A stretch of 41,007 nucleotides of DNA from Leptospiraceae bacterium (GCA_020440915.1 JAGRNE010000004.1:1-41007), one strand, 5' to 3'; positions 1-8,892 are shown, numbered from the stretch's first letter. Notes: generated by a model not told the origin, from the sequence alone. A program made the numbers and translations.

Positions 1-574
1 TGGTATAGATCAGAGTTGCCAGGGCCTTTGGATCGATCGCCGCCACCGCTCAATGCACAATGCCAGAATCCCTGGACAGAGCAGCGCGACCCTTTTCTGC
101 AACCGCCGATATGGTATGCGGACCGGAATCCAATTCCATATTGTCCGCTTCCATATAAAAGATTGTCTTTACGGTGGGAATTCTTGCGGCCATACCCTTG
201 AGCCGCTCCATATCCTTCTTCTTCTGAACAATGGCTACGCTGGCTTCGGAGTGATTGGCAATATAGGATATGTCTTCATCTGTCACATCTGTGCCGCGCG
301 GAACGCTGACTGCTCCAACGGCGGTGATGGCGGCGTCTGTAACCAGCCAGTACGAAGAGGTATCGCAAAGATAGAGTACCTTGTCTCCGAACTTGAGTCC
401 CGATTCCAGAAGGCCCGCCACAACTTGATCGCACAGATCCTTGAGTTGCCTGTAGGTCTTGCCCCGAATTCTACCGTCGGGCATTCTTCGCTTGAACGTC
501 TCTTTGTCTGGATGCTGACTGGCGGCCAGTTCCAGAATTCCGTAAAAAGTCTGTGGCACGGGTTCGGAATTCAT
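1..574 (-). pseudogene. Long-chain acyl-CoA synthetase (AMP-binding), N-terminal part, interrupted by in-frame TGA
   Basis: The start codon is at 574 and the gene runs off the left edge. The first 174 residues match the N-terminal subdomain of ANL-superfamily fatty-acyl-CoA ligases: opening MNSEPVPQTFYGILE, a GDKVLYL segment, and a TDAAITAVGAVSVP segment. These enzymes activate fatty acids with ATP and CoA. Translation stops at an in-frame TGA (52..50). Past it, the same frame continues as IDPKALATLIYT up to the edge, which is the residue run that precedes the SGTTG phosphate loop in this family. The TGA therefore sits inside the gene, about 16 codons before the catalytic P-loop. A CGA-to-TGA change would explain it. 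It may be a pseudogene, a consensus error or a readthrough site; without readthrough the product would lack the active site. Confidence 0.72.
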
Positions 575-708
575 TCAGTGCATTTTAGGTATGCACAGGG
601 CCGGGCAAGCAGATTTTGAGCTCATCGACTTTCCATAGCATTTTCTATTCAATTGCCTGAAAAATATAACTACCGGCCTTTCGGGCCACAAATCATATAT
701 AGGAAGAC

Positions 709-849
709 ATGCGGTTCGTCCAGACGGACATTCCGCCGAAAGCGCAACCGGGAAGAGAAAAGATGGAAAGATTGCTCAACGGACTCAAAGGATATATATT
801 GGAAGAAAGAGCCGGCCCTGTAATCCGCAAAGACTCCGGATTACAGTAA
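709..849 (+). CDS. Possible small protein of 46 residues upstream of trxA
   Basis: An ATG at 709 is preceded closely by AGGAAG (701-706), a plausible ribosome binding site, and the frame stays open for 46 codons to TAA at 847-849. The product starts MRFVQTDIPPK and is rich in charged residues, with no membrane segment or recognised domain. It ends 21 bases before the thioredoxin start, so the two could be co-transcribed. The last 10 codons coincide with a perfect 10-bp inverted repeat (818-846). The ORF may therefore be accidental and the region a structured leader of trxA. Only the ribosome binding site and spacing support coding. Confidence 0.3.
   Translation: MRFVQTDIPPKAQPGREKMERLLNGLKGYILEERAGPVIRKDSGLQ
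818..846 (+). other. Perfect 10-bp hairpin before trxA
   Basis: CTGTAATCCG at 818-827 and its exact reverse complement at 837-846 are separated by a 9-base loop. No run of T follows, so it is not a classic intrinsic terminator. It ends 24 bases before the thioredoxin start, where it could act on transcript stability or translation, or bind a protein as DNA. Confidence 0.5.
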
Positions 850-870
850 GCGGTAGCAGAGGTATTTGCA

Positions 871-1185
871 ATGAATGAGACTATGCCTGCATCTTTCGAT
901 GAACTGATTCAGAAACATAATCTGCCGGTACTGGTGGATTTCTGGGCGCCCTGGTGCGGGCCCTGTAAGATGGTTGCCCCGGTTCTTCAGGAACTGGCCG
1001 GCCAATGGAAGGGCCGTATTACGATCATCAAAATCAATACCGACGAAAAGCCAGACATTGCGGCCCGTTTTCATATTACCGGAATTCCCACTTTAATTCT
1101 GTTCAAGAATGGACAGCCGGTACATCGAATCTCCGGGGCGCTATCCCTGGAACAAATGAAGCAGCAATTTCAGACATTTCTTTAG
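871..1185 (+). CDS. trxA: Thioredoxin
   Basis: A 104-residue, single-domain cytoplasmic thioredoxin. It reduces disulfides in client proteins through a redox-active Cys pair and is itself recycled by thioredoxin reductase. The active site WCGPCK is present near residues 30-35, preceded by the usual VDFWAPWC strand. The cis-proline loop appears as GIPT, and the C-terminal half has LILFKNGQPVHRISGA, typical of the family. Length matches the usual 100-110 residues. The ATG at 871 has AGAGG about ten bases upstream. There is no signal peptide, so it acts in the cytoplasm. The neighbouring TSUP gene is convergent, so trxA appears to be transcribed alone or with the small upstream ORF. Confidence 0.95.
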   Translation: MNETMPASFDELIQKHNLPVLVDFWAPWCGPCKMVAPVLQELAGQWKGRITIIKINTDEKPDIAARFHITGIPTLILFKNGQPVHRISGALSLEQMKQQFQTFL

Positions 1186-1343
1186 CTACCGGGCCCTGGT
1201 ATGCTCTTTGCGACGGGCTCATCTGGAACCCGAGTGTCCATGGGGCGGCCTCCGTGCCAGGCGAGGAGAGAATCGCAGCCCAGTTCAACATGGCGAGGGC
1301 CTCGCAGCTCTGTCTGAGAGGGGTCGCACCGAGCAGGCCGGCA

Positions 1344-2127
1344 TCAGTGCGAAGTGCCGAGCAGACCTGCCATCATGGCCAGGCCGATGAGAACCAGAAG
1401 CGTGGTCACCGCAATTTGAATCCCTTTTTGCCTTTTTGAGGAACTTTTTTCCCAGCACTGCGCCGGCAAATGCTGCAAGCACAGCCACCAGCACAATCGT
1501 GCTGTCCGCCTGTCGAATCCTGGTCTCCATTTCGACGCTATAAACCAGAATCCTGCCTACATCGACGGCGCAGGCAATGGCGATGCCGGTAGCAATAAAG
1601 GACTCCTTGCTTAGTCCCTGTCGAAGCAAGAAAAGACTTCGCAACGCGCCCTGATGGCCGGAAAGGCCACCAAAGAATCCGCTCAGCGCCCCACCCAGCA
1701 CAAGACTGGATTTTCCCTCTTCCTTTTTAGGAACCAGCAACTCGAAAAATGCAAAGAATATCAGAAGCCCTCCCATCAGAAGGCCCAGATAAGAGACCTC
1801 CCTTTCCATGCCCAGGACGCTGTAGCTCTGAACTTCGCTCCCCCAGTCCCCCAGTTGTGCCAGCAAATGCGCGCCCAGAAAGGCCATCAGCACAGCAGGC
1901 AGGCCAAACCCCAGGGCCACGCTCCATTTGATTTCCTTTCGCATAAGAAAGAATTTGAAGACGTTGTTAGAAAAATGCACCAGTGCCGTCAGCGCCACCG
2001 ACAGATCCAGAGGAAAGAAGAAGGCAAAGGCAGGCAGCAAGATTGTGCCCAGCCCGAATCCGGAGTAGAATGTAAGTAACGATGCGATGGCCGCAGCCAC
2101 TGCCACTGTGATGTGAACCGGTTCCAT
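1344..2127 (-). CDS. TSUP (TauE/SafE) family permease, C-terminus frameshifted
   Basis: A multi-pass membrane protein of the TauE/SafE family, which moves sulfur-containing or organic anions across the inner membrane. Hydrophobic helices, the SGFGLGTILLPAF start and the GGLSGHQGALRS repeat motif are characteristic. The ATG at 2127 is preceded by AAAGGAA. In the uninterrupted frame the protein ends in a basic, Pro/Cys-rich tail and stops at 1285. In the neighbouring frame, the sequence after about 1425 encodes IAVTTLLVLIGLAMMAGLL, an excellent last transmembrane helix, and stops at 1344. The shift lies in an A5-GGC-A5-GGG tract (about 1423-1437 on this strand). One extra base, real or from sequencing, would explain it. 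The restored protein has about 260 residues, normal for the family. Confidence 0.8.
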
Positions 2128-2329
2128 TTCCTTTTTTCAGCTCCCTGAGTCAGTGCCTTTCATGGAAAAGCCGCCTTCCTCCAGAGGTCTCTATTGCGAC
2201 TGCCGTAGCTCTACCATCGCTACAAAGGTCAGGAAGCTAACTTAGGACCGGGACGGCCACCAGAAGAAATAGATCCGAAAGCGACCATATTCGGACCATG
2301 CATGCGCAACTAAGCGGTTCTTTGAATTC

Positions 2330-3181
2330 TCAAGAAGCTTTCTGAAAAAGCATCACCATGTATGCCTTGTAGTTGGAAAACACTTCCGAACCCTGGTTTG
2401 AGTACTTGAGGTGCAGCTTCTCAATCTTCTTGCCCAGCATCCAGCGAAGGAGCTTGTATATCAGAGGATAACGACGCTGAACGATTTCAAAGATCGCTCC
2501 GAAAACAGGAAAGATTTTCTCCGTAATGGTTTCCTGATAAAGATCCATGGTGGGGGCCACAAACTTTGTGATGTCCACTTTCTTCTTCAATTTGAAACCA
2601 TGCTGCTCAGCCTGCTCAAGAAAGTAATCCAGTGGATGACCGGATTTGCTGAGCCCTGGACGATCCAGTTCTTTGATGCGAAAGAAGTCTGCCACCAGCA
2701 CATAGCCTTTCGGTTTCAGGAACCGTCGATTTTGCTCCCAGCCCTCCACAACTTTGATATACTGGCAGGATTCGCTCATTAGAATCATATCGTAAGGCGA
2801 AAGACCGGACTCTTCGGGATTCAGGTTTTCGTAGAGATCGGTAATGGTGCCCACTTTGCCGCCCGTATTTTCCAGGGTCTTTTCGATCAAATAGGGGTCC
2901 GGAGCAAGGCAGGTTACATCCAATTTCTTCTTCACCAGGTGAACGGCAACACCGCCGGATCCGCAGCCTACATCAAATACACGCTTCACCCCTGCAGGAA
3001 TGTACTTTAGCAGGTTGCGAACATAGGCATCCTGGGCGGCTGGCAGATTCTGCATGGTGGGCTTCTTTCCCTTTTCGAAGTAGCCATAATGCAGATGTTC
3101 TACGCCAAACAGCTGGTGACCCAGCCGCAATGCGATGTCATTATAGTAGGATTTCTTATGGGAATGCTTTTTTTCAGCCAT
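2330..3181 (-). CDS. Class I SAM-dependent methyltransferase
   Basis: A protein of about 283 residues with a Rossmann-type methyltransferase domain. Motif I, DVGCGSGG, lies at residues 70-77 and is followed by an acidic residue region (LAPDP) and the YDMILMSESCQYI strand expected of motifs II-III. The N-terminal part (GHQLFGVEHLHYGYF) resembles small-molecule methyltransferases related to the tocopherol/quinone group, but the substrate cannot be read from sequence. I place the start at the ATG at 3181 (MAEKKHSHKK); a longer frame to 3271 would run into the rppH start region. The gene is divergent from rppH with an 88-base shared intergenic region. It ends with TGA, showing that TGA is a normal stop here. 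Confidence 0.8.
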   Translation of the reverse strand: MAEKKHSHKKSYYNDIALRLGHQLFGVEHLHYGYFEKGKKPTMQNLPAAQDAYVRNLLKYIPAGVKRVFDVGCGSGGVAVHLVKKKLDVTCLAPDPYLIEKTLENTGGKVGTITDLYENLNPEESGLSPYDMILMSESCQYIKVVEGWEQNRRFLKPKGYVLVADFFRIKELDRPGLSKSGHPLDYFLEQAEQHGFKLKKKVDITKFVAPTMDLYQETITEKIFPVFGAIFEIVQRRYPLIYKLLRWMLGKKIEKLHLKYSNQGSEVFSNYKAYMVMLFQKAS

Positions 3182-3269
3182 GACTTTGCTCGTATCGGGA
3201 TTGAACCGGCAGTTTTCTCTCGAACCCTCAATGCTCAAGATAAATTCTGACCAGGAAAGGAGGCCCGCC

Positions 3270-3734
3270 ATGGCGAAACCCTACAGATTAAATGCAGGTA
3301 TGGTGGTTTTTAACTCGGATGGACTTGTGCTTGCAGGGGATCGCATAGAGTATCCCGGACATTTTCAGCTTCCTCAGGGCGGCATCGATGAAGGGGAGGA
3401 CCCGCGGCAAGCCGCAATCCGAGAGCTCCAGGAAGAATTGGGCCTGCTGGCCGAACCCGTAGGAGAAGTGACGGAATGGCTTACATACGAATTTCCGGAG
3501 GATATTCCAGCCCGGCTCAAGAAGTACAGAGGACAGAAACAGAAATGGTTTTTCTTTCACTGGGACGGAAATCCGGATTCTCTGGACCTGGAATTTCATG
3601 AAAGGGAATTCCATTCCGTCCGCTGGATGGCTTTACCGGAAGTGGTTCAAAACATCATAGAGTTCAAACGGGACGTCTACTGGGAACTACAAAAGCATGC
3701 TGAAGAATTCATCTCCCGGTATCTGAGCCGTTAG
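3270..3734 (+). CDS. rppH: RNA pyrophosphohydrolase (Nudix), RppH-like
   Basis: A 154-residue Nudix hydrolase. RppH removes pyrophosphate from 5'-triphosphorylated mRNA and so starts RNase E-type decay. The sequence begins YRLNAGMVVFN, as in RppH. The Nudix box GGIDEGED...RELQEELG is intact, with all catalytic glutamates. YRGQKQKWFFF follows, another RppH signature. The ATG at 3270 was preferred over an upstream in-frame ATG at 3180 because a strong AGGAAAGGAGG ribosome binding site stands just before it and the longer version adds no conserved residues. Diadenosine polyphosphate hydrolase activity is the main alternative within this family. Confidence 0.9.
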   Translation: MAKPYRLNAGMVVFNSDGLVLAGDRIEYPGHFQLPQGGIDEGEDPRQAAIRELQEELGLLAEPVGEVTEWLTYEFPEDIPARLKKYRGQKQKWFFFHWDGNPDSLDLEFHEREFHSVRWMALPEVVQNIIEFKRDVYWELQKHAEEFISRYLSR

Positions 3735-3841
3735 TGGCTCGAACCGCCCTACTTTTCCGGCGGCGCCGGGCAAAGTTTCGAAACCCGGAAAATTTCTTTA
3801 CACCCTGCGAAAGAAGTATGATTCATTAGTTTCGCACGAAT

Positions 3842-5107
3842 ATGGAGCCATTCATTCCTCCCGGATTTTCCCTTCCCCTGGCATGGGGCATCGACTTCTC
3901 TCTTCCTGTACTCCTGAAGTTTGTACAGAATCTGGAGAGCGTCGAAATCCTGTCGGAAGACAAGCAAATGCTGCGGGATCTGAGGAAGGATCGCATTCTG
4001 TACTGTAGCAATCATCCTACCACCTCCGAACCGCCGGTAGCCTATGCCGTGGCCAAAACCATGGGCTCTCGATTCCATTATATGGCTTCCCGCCAGGTTT
4101 TTGACTGGGGCAGCGGAATGGTGGGCCGGGTCATTCAGGGAATAGGGGCATATTCTGTACTGGCCGGAACTGCCGACCGGGAAAGTATCAAGATGTCTCG
4201 TTCCATACTGGCCCATGACGGGGGAAAGCTTGTTGTGTATCCCGAAGGCGAGCCGACCAGCGGCGAAAATGACAGTCTTCTTCCATTGCAGCCTGGGATT
4301 GCTCAGATTGGTTTCTGGGGTCTGGAGGATGCGCGAAAGGTGGATCCCTCCGCAGACATCAAGGTCCTGCCAGCCTTCGTGAAGTACATCTATAGCGGTA
4401 CAGAAGCGGCCATAAAGGGGGATCTGCATTCTTCCCTGAAAAAGCTTGAACGAAGATTGGGAGTAGATCCCAGGAATCGAAATCTCTTGCGAAGGTTTCT
4501 GACCATTGGTCGCGTGCTTCTGGAAAAGGAAGAGGAGCATTACCATATCTCAGCAGGTTCGCTGAAAGATTGGGATTATCGCGTAGGGCGGGTCCGACAT
4601 GCAGTGCTGGATCAGGTAGCGGATCGCATTCGAGTAAAAGGCTACAATCGAAATGCGGACGCCATCGAAAAACTTCGCTTCCTTCTTAGTATTCTGGAAA
4701 TGATCACCGTGGGCTACCCGGACCCTCGATTGCCACAGATTGACGAGGACACAAGAAAATGGGCGCAGCAGGAATGCGAAAAGGCTTATCTGTTCATTGT
4801 AACTCGACCGGAATATCTGATCTCCCATCCATCCGCAGAGCGTTTCTATGAATGGCTGGGGCGCTACGAGACTCATGTCCTGGGCAAGACATCGTCACGC
4901 CCGCGCAAAGCCTATGTTCGATTTACCGAACCCCTTTCGCTGGGAAGCTACTATGAAGAATACAAGAAGAATCGCAAGCAGGGCATTGAGACCATGCTCA
5001 GTGACTTGAGGGATGCATTGGAGCGCCTGATGATAGAGTGCATTCAGCTTTCCCAACCCCTGGTGCGGCCCTTTGATGTAGGCGAAGATCCGGTCGACTC
5101 AGAATAG
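3842..5107 (+). CDS. PlsC-like acyltransferase
   Basis: A 421-residue protein with an N-terminal glycerolipid acyltransferase domain. The family transfers acyl chains to lysophospholipids or glycerol phosphate at the membrane. Motif I appears as NHPTTSE (residues 57-63), an H-x4-E variant of the usual NHx4D. The substrate motif appears as YPEGEPTS (133-140) instead of FPEGTRS. The roughly 250-residue C-terminal extension is mostly charged and helical with no domain I recognise. The ATG at 3842 has no clear ribosome binding site, but the sequence upstream contains a TTTACA element (3797-3802) and TATGAT (3817-3822). A role in phospholipid or lipid A-related acylation is likely but unproven. 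Confidence 0.78.
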   Translation: MEPFIPPGFSLPLAWGIDFSLPVLLKFVQNLESVEILSEDKQMLRDLRKDRILYCSNHPTTSEPPVAYAVAKTMGSRFHYMASRQVFDWGSGMVGRVIQGIGAYSVLAGTADRESIKMSRSILAHDGGKLVVYPEGEPTSGENDSLLPLQPGIAQIGFWGLEDARKVDPSADIKVLPAFVKYIYSGTEAAIKGDLHSSLKKLERRLGVDPRNRNLLRRFLTIGRVLLEKEEEHYHISAGSLKDWDYRVGRVRHAVLDQVADRIRVKGYNRNADAIEKLRFLLSILEMITVGYPDPRLPQIDEDTRKWAQQECEKAYLFIVTRPEYLISHPSAERFYEWLGRYETHVLGKTSSRPRKAYVRFTEPLSLGSYYEEYKKNRKQGIETMLSDLRDALERLMIECIQLSQPLVRPFDVGEDPVDSE

Positions 5108-5191
5108 ATGATACTGCACCCGTAGTGCTACTGGCCGGAAAGGCCTCCGGAAGATTTGCCCCCCACCTGAAAAATTCTTGCAAACCCGGGC

Positions 5192-5216
5192 ATACTACTC
5201 ATTAGTGTAGTATGCG
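5192..5216. promoter_or_regulatory. Inverted repeat spanning the start codon of the radical SAM gene
   Basis: The 9-base arms GCATACTAC and GTAGTATGC (about 5190-5198 and 5207-5215) are exact reverse complements separated by 8 bases. The right arm includes the ATG at 5212. It could be an operator or an mRNA hairpin that hides the start codon. No ribosome binding site is visible, so initiation here may be leaderless or regulated. Confidence 0.45.
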
Positions 5217-6285
5217 AAGCGATGGAGGCAGAGGCGCACTTTCCACTCCTCAAAGTAGATTTCAATCAGTGAGGCGGATGCCGCTGGCGGATGAGAACCA
5301 GGACGAAAACGAGAATGCCCTGGATTCGCCGGGCAAGGCGCCAACGACTATCGTCCCGGAAAAGGCAAAGTCTATCCTCAGCCATAACCAGTCGCCGGAT
5401 ATTCCCTTCAATACCAGCTTGAATGCCTATCGGGGATGCGAGCATGGATGCATCTACTGCTATGCCAGGCCCAGTCATGCATATGTGGATCTTTCTCCAG
5501 GTCGAGATTTCGAAACCATCATTTTCGCCAAAAGAAACGCCGCCGAGCTTCTCAAGAAGGAGTTTCAGAAAAAGTCGCACAAGGTGGAAACTATAGTCCT
5601 GGGCGCCAATACCGATCCGTACCAGCCCGTCGAGAAACATGAGCAAATCACTCGCTCTATCCTGAAACTCTGTCTGGAGTACAGACATCCAGTGGCCATC
5701 ACCACCAAGAACCATATGATCCTTCGCGACCTGGACCTACTATCCGAATTGGCCGCTCTGGAACTGGTCTCCGTGAATCTGTCCATAACCGGACTGGATG
5801 CAGATTTATCGTCTCGGATGGAACCCAGGGCCAGTGCGCCGCAAAGAAGATTGGAGGCTCTGGCTTCTCTAAGGGAGAAAAGGATTCCGGCCGGCGTTCT
5901 CATGGCTCCCATTATTCCAGGACTAAACGATGTTGCCATCGAGTCTGTGGTTTCTGCCAGCGCTCAGGCCCATGCACTGTGGCTTCACCACATTCTACTG
6001 CGAATGCCCCATGAAATCAAAGACCTATTTGGCGAATGGCTGGATCATCATTTCCCGGAAAAAAAGGAGCGAATAATGCACCTGATTCAATCCACTCGAG
6101 GCGGTAGAATGAACGATCCACGCTTCGGCCATCGCATGTCCGGTAGCGGAAACTACGCATCGCTCATCCATATGCGGGTGCGATCCTCGGTGATACGACA
6201 TAGCATTCCTCAGTTAGGTGTGCCTTTAAGGAAAGATCTGTTTTTGCAGGCTCCGGACGGTCAGCCGGATCTGTTTTCTGCCTGA
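5212..6285 (+). CDS. PA0069-type radical SAM protein (SplB-like, COG1533)
   Basis: A 357-residue radical SAM enzyme. The 4Fe-4S cluster motif CEHGCIYC gives Cys76, Cys80 and Cys83. It is followed by CYARPSHAYVDLSPGRDFET, the hallmark of the PA0069/SplB-like family, and later by GANTDPYQPVEK and GVLMAPIIPGLND. Family members share a fold with spore photoproduct lyase, but the role of the non-sporulating group is not established. The conserved C-terminal block with STRGGRMNDPRFGHRM is present, so the protein looks complete. The first 50 residues are poorly conserved, and the true start could be a later codon such as Met at residue 23. The start lies in the arm of an inverted repeat. Confidence 0.88.
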   Translation: MRSDGGRGALSTPQSRFQSVRRMPLADENQDENENALDSPGKAPTTIVPEKAKSILSHNQSPDIPFNTSLNAYRGCEHGCIYCYARPSHAYVDLSPGRDFETIIFAKRNAAELLKKEFQKKSHKVETIVLGANTDPYQPVEKHEQITRSILKLCLEYRHPVAITTKNHMILRDLDLLSELAALELVSVNLSITGLDADLSSRMEPRASAPQRRLEALASLREKRIPAGVLMAPIIPGLNDVAIESVVSASAQAHALWLHHILLRMPHEIKDLFGEWLDHHFPEKKERIMHLIQSTRGGRMNDPRFGHRMSGSGNYASLIHMRVRSSVIRHSIPQLGVPLRKDLFLQAPDGQPDLFSA

Positions 6286-6426
6286 AGCATTCGCCTCCAG
6301 GCTACCGGGAAGAGCTGAGTCCAGGCCAAAACGGGATTCCGGAGAGGCCTTCGCAATGTAGCCTTATCCGCTTCGAACATCCAGGCTTTCCGTTTACAGT
6401 TCCCCGGACGCATACACAATGGTAGC

Positions 6427-7518
6427 ATGAATTCGGCTCCGAAAAGAATCCTGCTGGGCCTGGGGGCCCTTCTGGCAGTCCTCCTACTTTATCTGCTGTT
6501 CTGGCCTACGCCCGTGGATCCTCTGGCCTACAATCCTCCGGCTACGCCAACCATGGGCGGCCCGCTGCAAAAGAACGACATCCTTCGAGATTCCCGGCTG
6601 GCGTTGAAGGGAAAAATACGGGGACCGGAGGATGTGGCCATCGGGCCTGATGGAATGGTTTATACCGGCCTTGAAGACGGCTCAATTGTGCGATTCGATC
6701 CTGCAACGGGCTCAGACCAGGCAGAGACTATTGCAAACACTGGCGGACGCCCACTGGGTTTACAGTTTGGACCAAAGGGAGATCTGTTTGTCGCTGATGG
6801 CATCAAAGGGCTCTTGCGTTTGGATGCTTCAGGAACTGTAGACGTTCTTAGCACAGGAGCCGCTGGTATTCCTTTTGGGTTCACGGATCATCTGGACGTT
6901 GCATCCAATGGAAAGGTGTACTTTTCGGATGCAAGTCAACGCTTCGGAGTTGGTAAGTATCTCTACGATTTGTTGGAGGCCCGTCCCCATGGAAGGCTCC
7001 TGGAATACGATCCCGGCACCGGGCAGACAAGAGTCCTTCAAGATGGACTCTACTTCGCAAACGGCGTAGCCCTGGCCGAGGATGAATCCTTTGTTCTGGT
7101 CAATGAAACCTACCGGTATCGCGTAGGGCGCTACTGGCTAAAAGGGCCCCGAGTTGGTGAATGGGAGATCGTAGCCAATAATCTTCCTGGTTTTCCGGAT
7201 AATATTGCGCGCTCCAGCCGGGGCACCTTCTGGCTCTGTCTATTCACGGTGCGAAATCCCACCATGGATGCCTTGCATCCTTCGCCTTTCCTGAAGAGCA
7301 TTGTTTCCAGACTGCCGGCTTTCCTCTGGCCCAAACCGAAGCCATACGGACTGGTGCTGGAAATCGATGGCTCCGGTAACATCCTTCAAAGTCTGCAGGA
7401 CCCTACAGGGGAACACCTTAAAGAAATCACCGGGGCCCGGGATGACGGGCAGAACCTGTACCTGGGAAGTCTTCACGGCGACAGAATCGGTATTCTGGAG
7501 CTTACGAAAGTCCCCTGA
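6427..7518 (+). CDS. Membrane-anchored SMP-30/strictosidine synthase-like beta-propeller
   Basis: A 363-residue protein with one N-terminal hydrophobic segment (residues about 8-27, LLGLGALLAVLLLYLLFW) and a periplasmic six-bladed propeller. Repeated blades are visible as GPEDVAIGPDGMVYTG, GRPLGLQFGPKGDLFVAD and NGVALAEDESFVLVNET. The last matches the strictosidine-synthase signature, as in human APMAP and plant strictosidine synthase-like proteins. Bacterial relatives are lactonase or esterase candidates with metal-dependent activity; the substrate is unknown. The stop is TGA. The gene is convergent with the amine oxidase, 21 bases away. No ribosome binding site is evident; TTTACA at 6393 lies exactly 34 bases before the ATG. 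Confidence 0.82.
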   Translation: MNSAPKRILLGLGALLAVLLLYLLFWPTPVDPLAYNPPATPTMGGPLQKNDILRDSRLALKGKIRGPEDVAIGPDGMVYTGLEDGSIVRFDPATGSDQAETIANTGGRPLGLQFGPKGDLFVADGIKGLLRLDASGTVDVLSTGAAGIPFGFTDHLDVASNGKVYFSDASQRFGVGKYLYDLLEARPHGRLLEYDPGTGQTRVLQDGLYFANGVALAEDESFVLVNETYRYRVGRYWLKGPRVGEWEIVANNLPGFPDNIARSSRGTFWLCLFTVRNPTMDALHPSPFLKSIVSRLPAFLWPKPKPYGLVLEIDGSGNILQSLQDPTGEHLKEITGARDDGQNLYLGSLHGDRIGILELTKVP

Positions 7519-7539
7519 CTTGCCTGCATTGTCGCCGCC

Positions 7540-8892
7540 CTACGCTTTTCGCGCCGCCCGCGCTGCCTGGCGGCCGGAAAGGATGGCTCCATGGACGGTC
7601 GAAGTGTATTGTTCACTGCAGGCCTCCCCGGCAAAGAAAATTCGGTCATCATCCGCTTTTCCCAGCGCTGCATGATCGTCCAGACTGCTGCCGGCTGCGA
7701 TCATGGAGTAGGCTCCGCGAGTAAGGGGACTGGAATGCCATCGCGTGCGCAGCATTCGACGAGGCTCCGGAGTCTTGCCAAACATTCCTCGAATGTGCTC
7801 CATGACCACGGATTGGAGTTCCCGGTCGGACACCTTTTCCAGTCTTCGCGCTTCCCTGCCCGCGCAAAGGGCCACAAGCACAGGCTTCCCATGCACAGGC
7901 TCCAGATTCCAGAATTCCAGAATGGGATCGCCGCCTGCAGGAAGACCCATGCGATGAACTTCCGGCCAGAAGCTATCCGGAAATTCCAGCACGGTCTTCA
8001 TCATGGTGCCCATTTTCATGCGTTGAAGGGCTGAACGCCTGGCATCTGTAAGCCCGTGCTCGAACTTAATGGTTTCGGATTGAAGCACACCTACGGAAGT
8101 AGTAATGATTGCAATGTCCGCTTCATATTTCTTTTCGCCGGCCCGCAGCAGTACGCCCCGGGCGGTCTTGGCCACCGATGAAACCGCCGCGTTGAATTCG
8201 ATATCCAGTCCCTGCGCCAGATAATCGATAAGTGTTCCGTAGCCTTTTCGAGGAATCCACTCCTCTCCGCCAAAAGCTTCATCTTCGTCCCAATATTTCA
8301 GAGACAGTTCTTCTGCATCGGCCGCCAGTTCTATTTCCACATCCGAAGCAAAATACCATCGTAGGCCCTTTTTTACAAAGCCGGTTTCGGGGATTTCGTC
8401 AAGGACGCTTTGCATGGATTCGCCCTTTTTGGCTCTTCGCTTCATGGAGCGAGCTTCTTCCATCCATTCCTCGTACGCTTCGTCCAGCGTTTCGTAGAGC
8501 GCATCGGAAATCTCTTCGCCTTTCTGGAACAATGCCAGGTTATCCGAGTCGGATACAAAATGGCCCAACCCCGCTTTCTGAAACAGTTCGACCAGGGGAT
8601 TACCTCCGCCAGCGCCGTGTAGCCAGGCCGCCCCCATATCCACAGGTATGCCCAGGGAGCGATCGGTCCATATCCGACCGCCGGATCTAGAAGAAGCCTC
8701 CAGGATCTTCACCTGCCATCCAGCCTTTACAAGTTCAATGGCAGCCGAAAGTCCGGCCACGCCGGCTCCTACCACAAGGGCCGATTTTCCGTTTCCCTGT
8801 CCCATGGTTTCGTTCTCCTTTCCGCAGGCTACCTTGGCGGCCAGAAGCATTGCGCTCCACCCCAGAAATGTGCGACGACTCATCCTTTGCAT
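7540..8892 (-). CDS. Exported flavin amine oxidase (FAD-dependent), probable Tat substrate
   Basis: A 450-residue flavoprotein of the monoamine/polyamine oxidase family. The N-terminus MSRRTFLGWSAMLLAAKVAC has a twin-arginine motif followed by a hydrophobic stretch, so export folded with cofactor through Tat is likely. The Cys could be a lipidation site under relaxed spirochaetal rules. The FAD-binding motif VVGAGVAGLSAAIELVKAG lies at about 40-58, followed by GGRIWT. The C-terminal FAD site RIFFAGEACSEQYTSTVHGA is complete. Family members oxidise amines with release of H2O2 and aldehyde. The substrate is unknown. Either Met1 or Met4 could start translation. Confidence 0.88.
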   Translation of the reverse strand: MQRMSRRTFLGWSAMLLAAKVACGKENETMGQGNGKSALVVGAGVAGLSAAIELVKAGWQVKILEASSRSGGRIWTDRSLGIPVDMGAAWLHGAGGGNPLVELFQKAGLGHFVSDSDNLALFQKGEEISDALYETLDEAYEEWMEEARSMKRRAKKGESMQSVLDEIPETGFVKKGLRWYFASDVEIELAADAEELSLKYWDEDEAFGGEEWIPRKGYGTLIDYLAQGLDIEFNAAVSSVAKTARGVLLRAGEKKYEADIAIITTSVGVLQSETIKFEHGLTDARRSALQRMKMGTMMKTVLEFPDSFWPEVHRMGLPAGGDPILEFWNLEPVHGKPVLVALCAGREARRLEKVSDRELQSVVMEHIRGMFGKTPEPRRMLRTRWHSSPLTRGAYSMIAAGSSLDDHAALGKADDDRIFFAGEACSEQYTSTVHGAILSGRQAARAARKA

